Source: Lutraria lutraria
Taxonomy: Eukaryota > Mollusca > Bivalvia > Venerida > Mactridae
Assembly (NCBI GenBank): GCA_964023205.1
Contig: OZ026833.1
Coordinates: forward strand, 44,704,441-44,768,440
Length of the DNA stretch: 64,000 bases
Reading direction: 5' to 3'
Part shown: positions 61,295 to 64,000 of the stretch, piece after piece
Position numbering within the stretch: position 1 is the stretch's first letter
Layout of the letters: every line of letters begins with the position of its first letter
Translations under genes and position numbers: made by a program
Notes under the pieces: generated by a model
The model's input: only the letters and a program-made list of their open reading frames with translations
What the model was told of the DNA's origin: nothing
Database searches by the model: none

Positions 61295-61606
61295 TTAGTA
61301 ATGACGATTATTCATACTCGATTTGTCAATTTGATTCGTGAATACCCGAGTACTCGGATACTCGCCACAGCAGTACACACTGCGCATGCCCAGAGGCGGA
61401 GCACTAACACGGTTAAAATGCAGTGACCCTCGTATCACGAAGGCTACAGCCGCTACATCTCCTTTTAGCTGTAAATTCTTATTCACAAAGAACACCCAAA
61501 CGATAATTATACCATAACCAATACACAGAACAGAAAATAACATTTTATTTATTGTTTTATTTGAACGTTTTCCAAATGCATGCATTTCAATAGACACCAT
61601 AAACAA
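61295..61606 (-). CDS. Open frame with one membrane segment, unrecognised
   Basis: A 103-codon minus-strand frame. Residues about 22-41 (MLFSVLCIGYGIIIVWVFFV) form a hydrophobic segment after a basic N-terminus, the layout of a type II membrane-protein first exon. The downstream half is GC-richer and may derive from a repeat. Evidence for expression or family is lacking. Confidence 0.15.
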   Translation of the reverse strand: MFMVSIEMHAFGKRSNKTINKMLFSVLCIGYGIIIVWVFFVNKNLQLKGDVAAVAFVIRGSLHFNRVSAPPLGMRSVYCCGEYPSTRVFTNQIDKSSMNNRHY

Positions 61607-62060
61607 ATATTAAATAAACGAGAGCCTTGATATGTCCTCAAGACTAAAGCCAGAAATCATCTGAACCAAACATAATAACATAATTAACCATGTGTCGGAA
61701 TTTTATGTTATACTTCAAAATAGATAACATAAATATTGATTTAACCTGAGAGTATCTTTTCAGAAATAACAGTTTATAAATGCTAAGACTTTACTAATCA
61801 GACATAAATAAACTCCCTAGTGAATTTAGAAACATACTGGATATAAGCAGACAAAATTCAAATATAATGTTAACGAGTTAAGATATCGCTGGCGTTTCCA
61901 AAGTTTATATAACCGGTAAAGTCAAACCTATAGGGGCTTTCCTTAATACTGTAACTTATGTCCAAAGTGACTAATATTGCATTAATATTTGTCGAAAAAG
62001 TATAAGTTAGTTCACGATGTATCGCTGTTGGCTTTATTGTTCTGAAATAAAGTAACATTT

Positions 62061-62263
62061 TCATTTATAAATTAATGGCTAGATCTGTGTTATTTATTAA
62101 TTAATGATTAGTCGTTTGTCATTTATTAATTAATTATTAGTTCTGTGTCATTTGTTAATTAATGTTTAGTTGTGTGTCATTTGTTAATTAATGTTTAGTT
62201 GTGTGTCATTTATTAATTAATGTTTAGTACTGTGTCATTTATTAATTAATGCTTAGGTCTGTT
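62061..62263. repeat. 29 bp tandem repeat, seven units
   Basis: Seven consecutive 29 bp units with no change of register; consensus TCATTTATTAATTAATGTTT plus AGTTCTGTG. Units 4 and 5 are identical; the outer ones are most diverged. Confidence 0.9.
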
Positions 62264-62897
62264 TCACATGGTATCTAGATATTACTCCTGTTGTATTTTC
62301 AGCGACTAACGGTAATACCAATTATAAAAGTACTCCCAGAAGGCACATGTGGTATAGATAGTTTTACAGAGAACAAGTTCCGCACCACATCATCAGAACT
62401 CACCATAGTTCCATTTTATAAATCTTATTTATAGTGCGTTACAAGTATTAATGTAAAACAGCTGAAAATGTACAGTTTATATACTATAAAATATGTTCCG
62501 CTCTGTTCATATGCCATTTCTCACATTTCTGACAATGAGACACGGTATTGCAATAAGCCGCATCTCATTTGCGTCGCCATTGACGTGAAAGAAACAAAAT
62601 TTGTAGCCTAAAAACGTTCGAAGTAAAGTTTCATCATTTAGACTGAAGCACTTACGTTCGTTATTCTTAGCTTAAGGTATTAGGATAATGATTTGGCGGC
62701 AATTATTGATGCCTCTGGATATAAATCTACTTTCTTCTAAATACGACCCAAACACTCATTGATTAAACGCCGCAGAAATCGTTAATTACTTACCAAAATC
62801 GTTTCTACATTAAATTGAATGTCGATAGTTAATTGCTTGGGATTGGGTATCTTTCTTAATTGTATTCTACTCCATGACTGTGAGCCATGTGGAGGTA

Positions 62898-63090
62898 TGA
62901 TTGGTGGTCTAGTGGTAACGCGCTGAAATACAGAACGAAAGATCGAGGATTCGAATCACGGCTCCGCCTAGTGGAAGCCTATTCAGTGCCCCCATTCCAA
63001 CAACCGAGCCAGGTACTGTGTCTAGAAAATCACAGGGAACATGGCGAGGTGTGTATCGGTGCTTTAACCGGGCACGTGGCTTATAAGCGG
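62898..63090 (+). mobile_element. SINE family B, 3'-truncated copy
   Basis: Well-kept head with A box (TGGTCTAGTGGTAACGCGC) and B box (GATCGAGGATTCGAATC), then the core GTGTATCGGTGCTTTAACC. The CT tract and shared 3' end are absent. A 112-codon open frame runs through it and is not regarded as a gene. Confidence 0.7.
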
Positions 63091-64000
63091 AAACACGACT
63101 GTCATTTTTGGCCTAATGCAATTTACAATTACACGGTGAAACCTTTTATTGTTAAATCGGATAAAGTGTTTGTTCGGATAATCATACTGATATATTTATT
63201 ATTCCGCGATCTAGCGCTTCTTTAATTTCAATGTTCCGGACATCGTGAAAACTGTAATAATGTGAGTTATATATATGATTCCAAAAGACTCCGCCACAAC
63301 CGTTTCTACAATATCGTTTTTGACAAATAATATTCCTTCGTAATTAAACGACAACCAAGGAGAAATGGTCTGAGCACGCATCCAATTTCCCGACATTGAT
63401 TCACAGAAGTTCATTTAATCTTACATAGAACGATCGGTGATCGAAGTAAAGAAAATAGACAAGGAAATAAGAATATAAGTTTCATTCTCATACATTATTT
63501 TTACGTTTCACCTTTAGTTGATGACAACTTGAGAGCAAGAGGGAGAAGGACTGGATGTTGCAGTTAAATTAACAAGCAATTCTTGGAAAAATCAATCACA
63601 ATCCTTAAACACAATTCCAGGTCTTTGTAACGGAAAATGTAACAGAACACTTTTAAATTAAAGAAATGAGTCACAGCGCAGTTGACAGTGCAATAATTAC
63701 TTCGAAATTATGACTTATTCAGGTAGCGAGATACACAACTAAAAGATACAAGCCATATTACCTTTTTTCGATGAACAATTTATTATCAACATTGAAGCGT
63801 AAATGTTATAATGGAATGTTCGCTTTCAAATTACTATTATTTATAACAAACTAAATCACGAATTATGTTTGATTGTTCAACAAGTACTATAAATTAATTA
63901 AAAGCATTTCACACACATACGTTGCGACATAGCACTTTTCCACACCTGTCTCTTTTTCTCAGTAAATTATACAGTACTCAGTTTACAGTTTATTGTCTCA

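Larger units (their letters stand above)
60576..64000. other. Intergenic to the window end
   Basis: Contains the doubtful membrane frame (61295), the 29 bp array and SINE B at 62898. The last 900 bases show nothing recognisable. Confidence 0.5.

Noticed and set aside
62887..63225. 112-codon open frame
   Set aside because: Covers a tRNA-derived SINE head and core.

Overview
The window is AT-rich animal nuclear DNA. Its genes are split by GT-AG introns, spacing between genes is large, and there are many tRNA-derived SINEs and small fold-back (MITE-like) elements. The repeat style, with several SINE families ending in TAAAC-type tails and many short elements with CAGT termini flanked by TA, together with a secreted leucine-rich-repeat gene and an intron-rich soluble guanylate cyclase gene, fits a lophotrochozoan, most likely a bivalve mollusc. 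That assignment is inference; nothing seen fixes the species.

Two genes are well supported, both on the + strand. (1) At 10.35-12.45 kb is a two-exon gene for a secreted leucine-rich-repeat protein of about 449 aa. A small exon supplies the start and signal peptide; a 1.3 kb exon encodes an LRRNT-like cysteine cap, about a dozen LRRs and an LRRCT-like cap. (2) At 36.85-56.17 kb is a ten-exon gene for the alpha subunit of soluble (nitric-oxide-receptor type) guanylate cyclase. All splice phases agree and give a 766 aa product. The first coding exon lies 7.7 kb upstream of the second and is recognised by its N-terminal CPF motif and by a helix preceding the H-NOX domain. The two catalytic metal-binding aspartates are present. 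The H-NOX position that carries the heme-ligating histidine in beta subunits is glutamine, as expected of an alpha subunit.

Layout: 1-8.5 kb is intergenic with a palindromic element, a retrotransposon-tail-like fragment and a SINE; 8.6 kb has a possible orphan terminal exon; 10.3-12.8 kb is the LRR gene; 13-36 kb is a gene desert with a CRE-like cluster, a GC-rich repeat block, large inverted repeats, a C-rich minisatellite, SINEs and two possible minus-strand terminal exons; 36.4-56.6 kb is the cyclase gene, its introns carrying SINEs, pogo-like MITEs and minisatellites; 57-64 kb is again intergenic with two MITEs, two SINEs, a 20 bp tandem array and a 29 bp tandem array.

No bacterial-type features, CRISPR arrays, rRNA genes or convincing intact tRNA genes were seen. 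Most of the other open frames are short, AT-driven, inside repeats, or shadows of the two genes. The most interesting points are the complete exon model of the cyclase, the two alternative signal sequences available to the LRR gene, and the density and diversity of non-autonomous elements in and around the cyclase gene.
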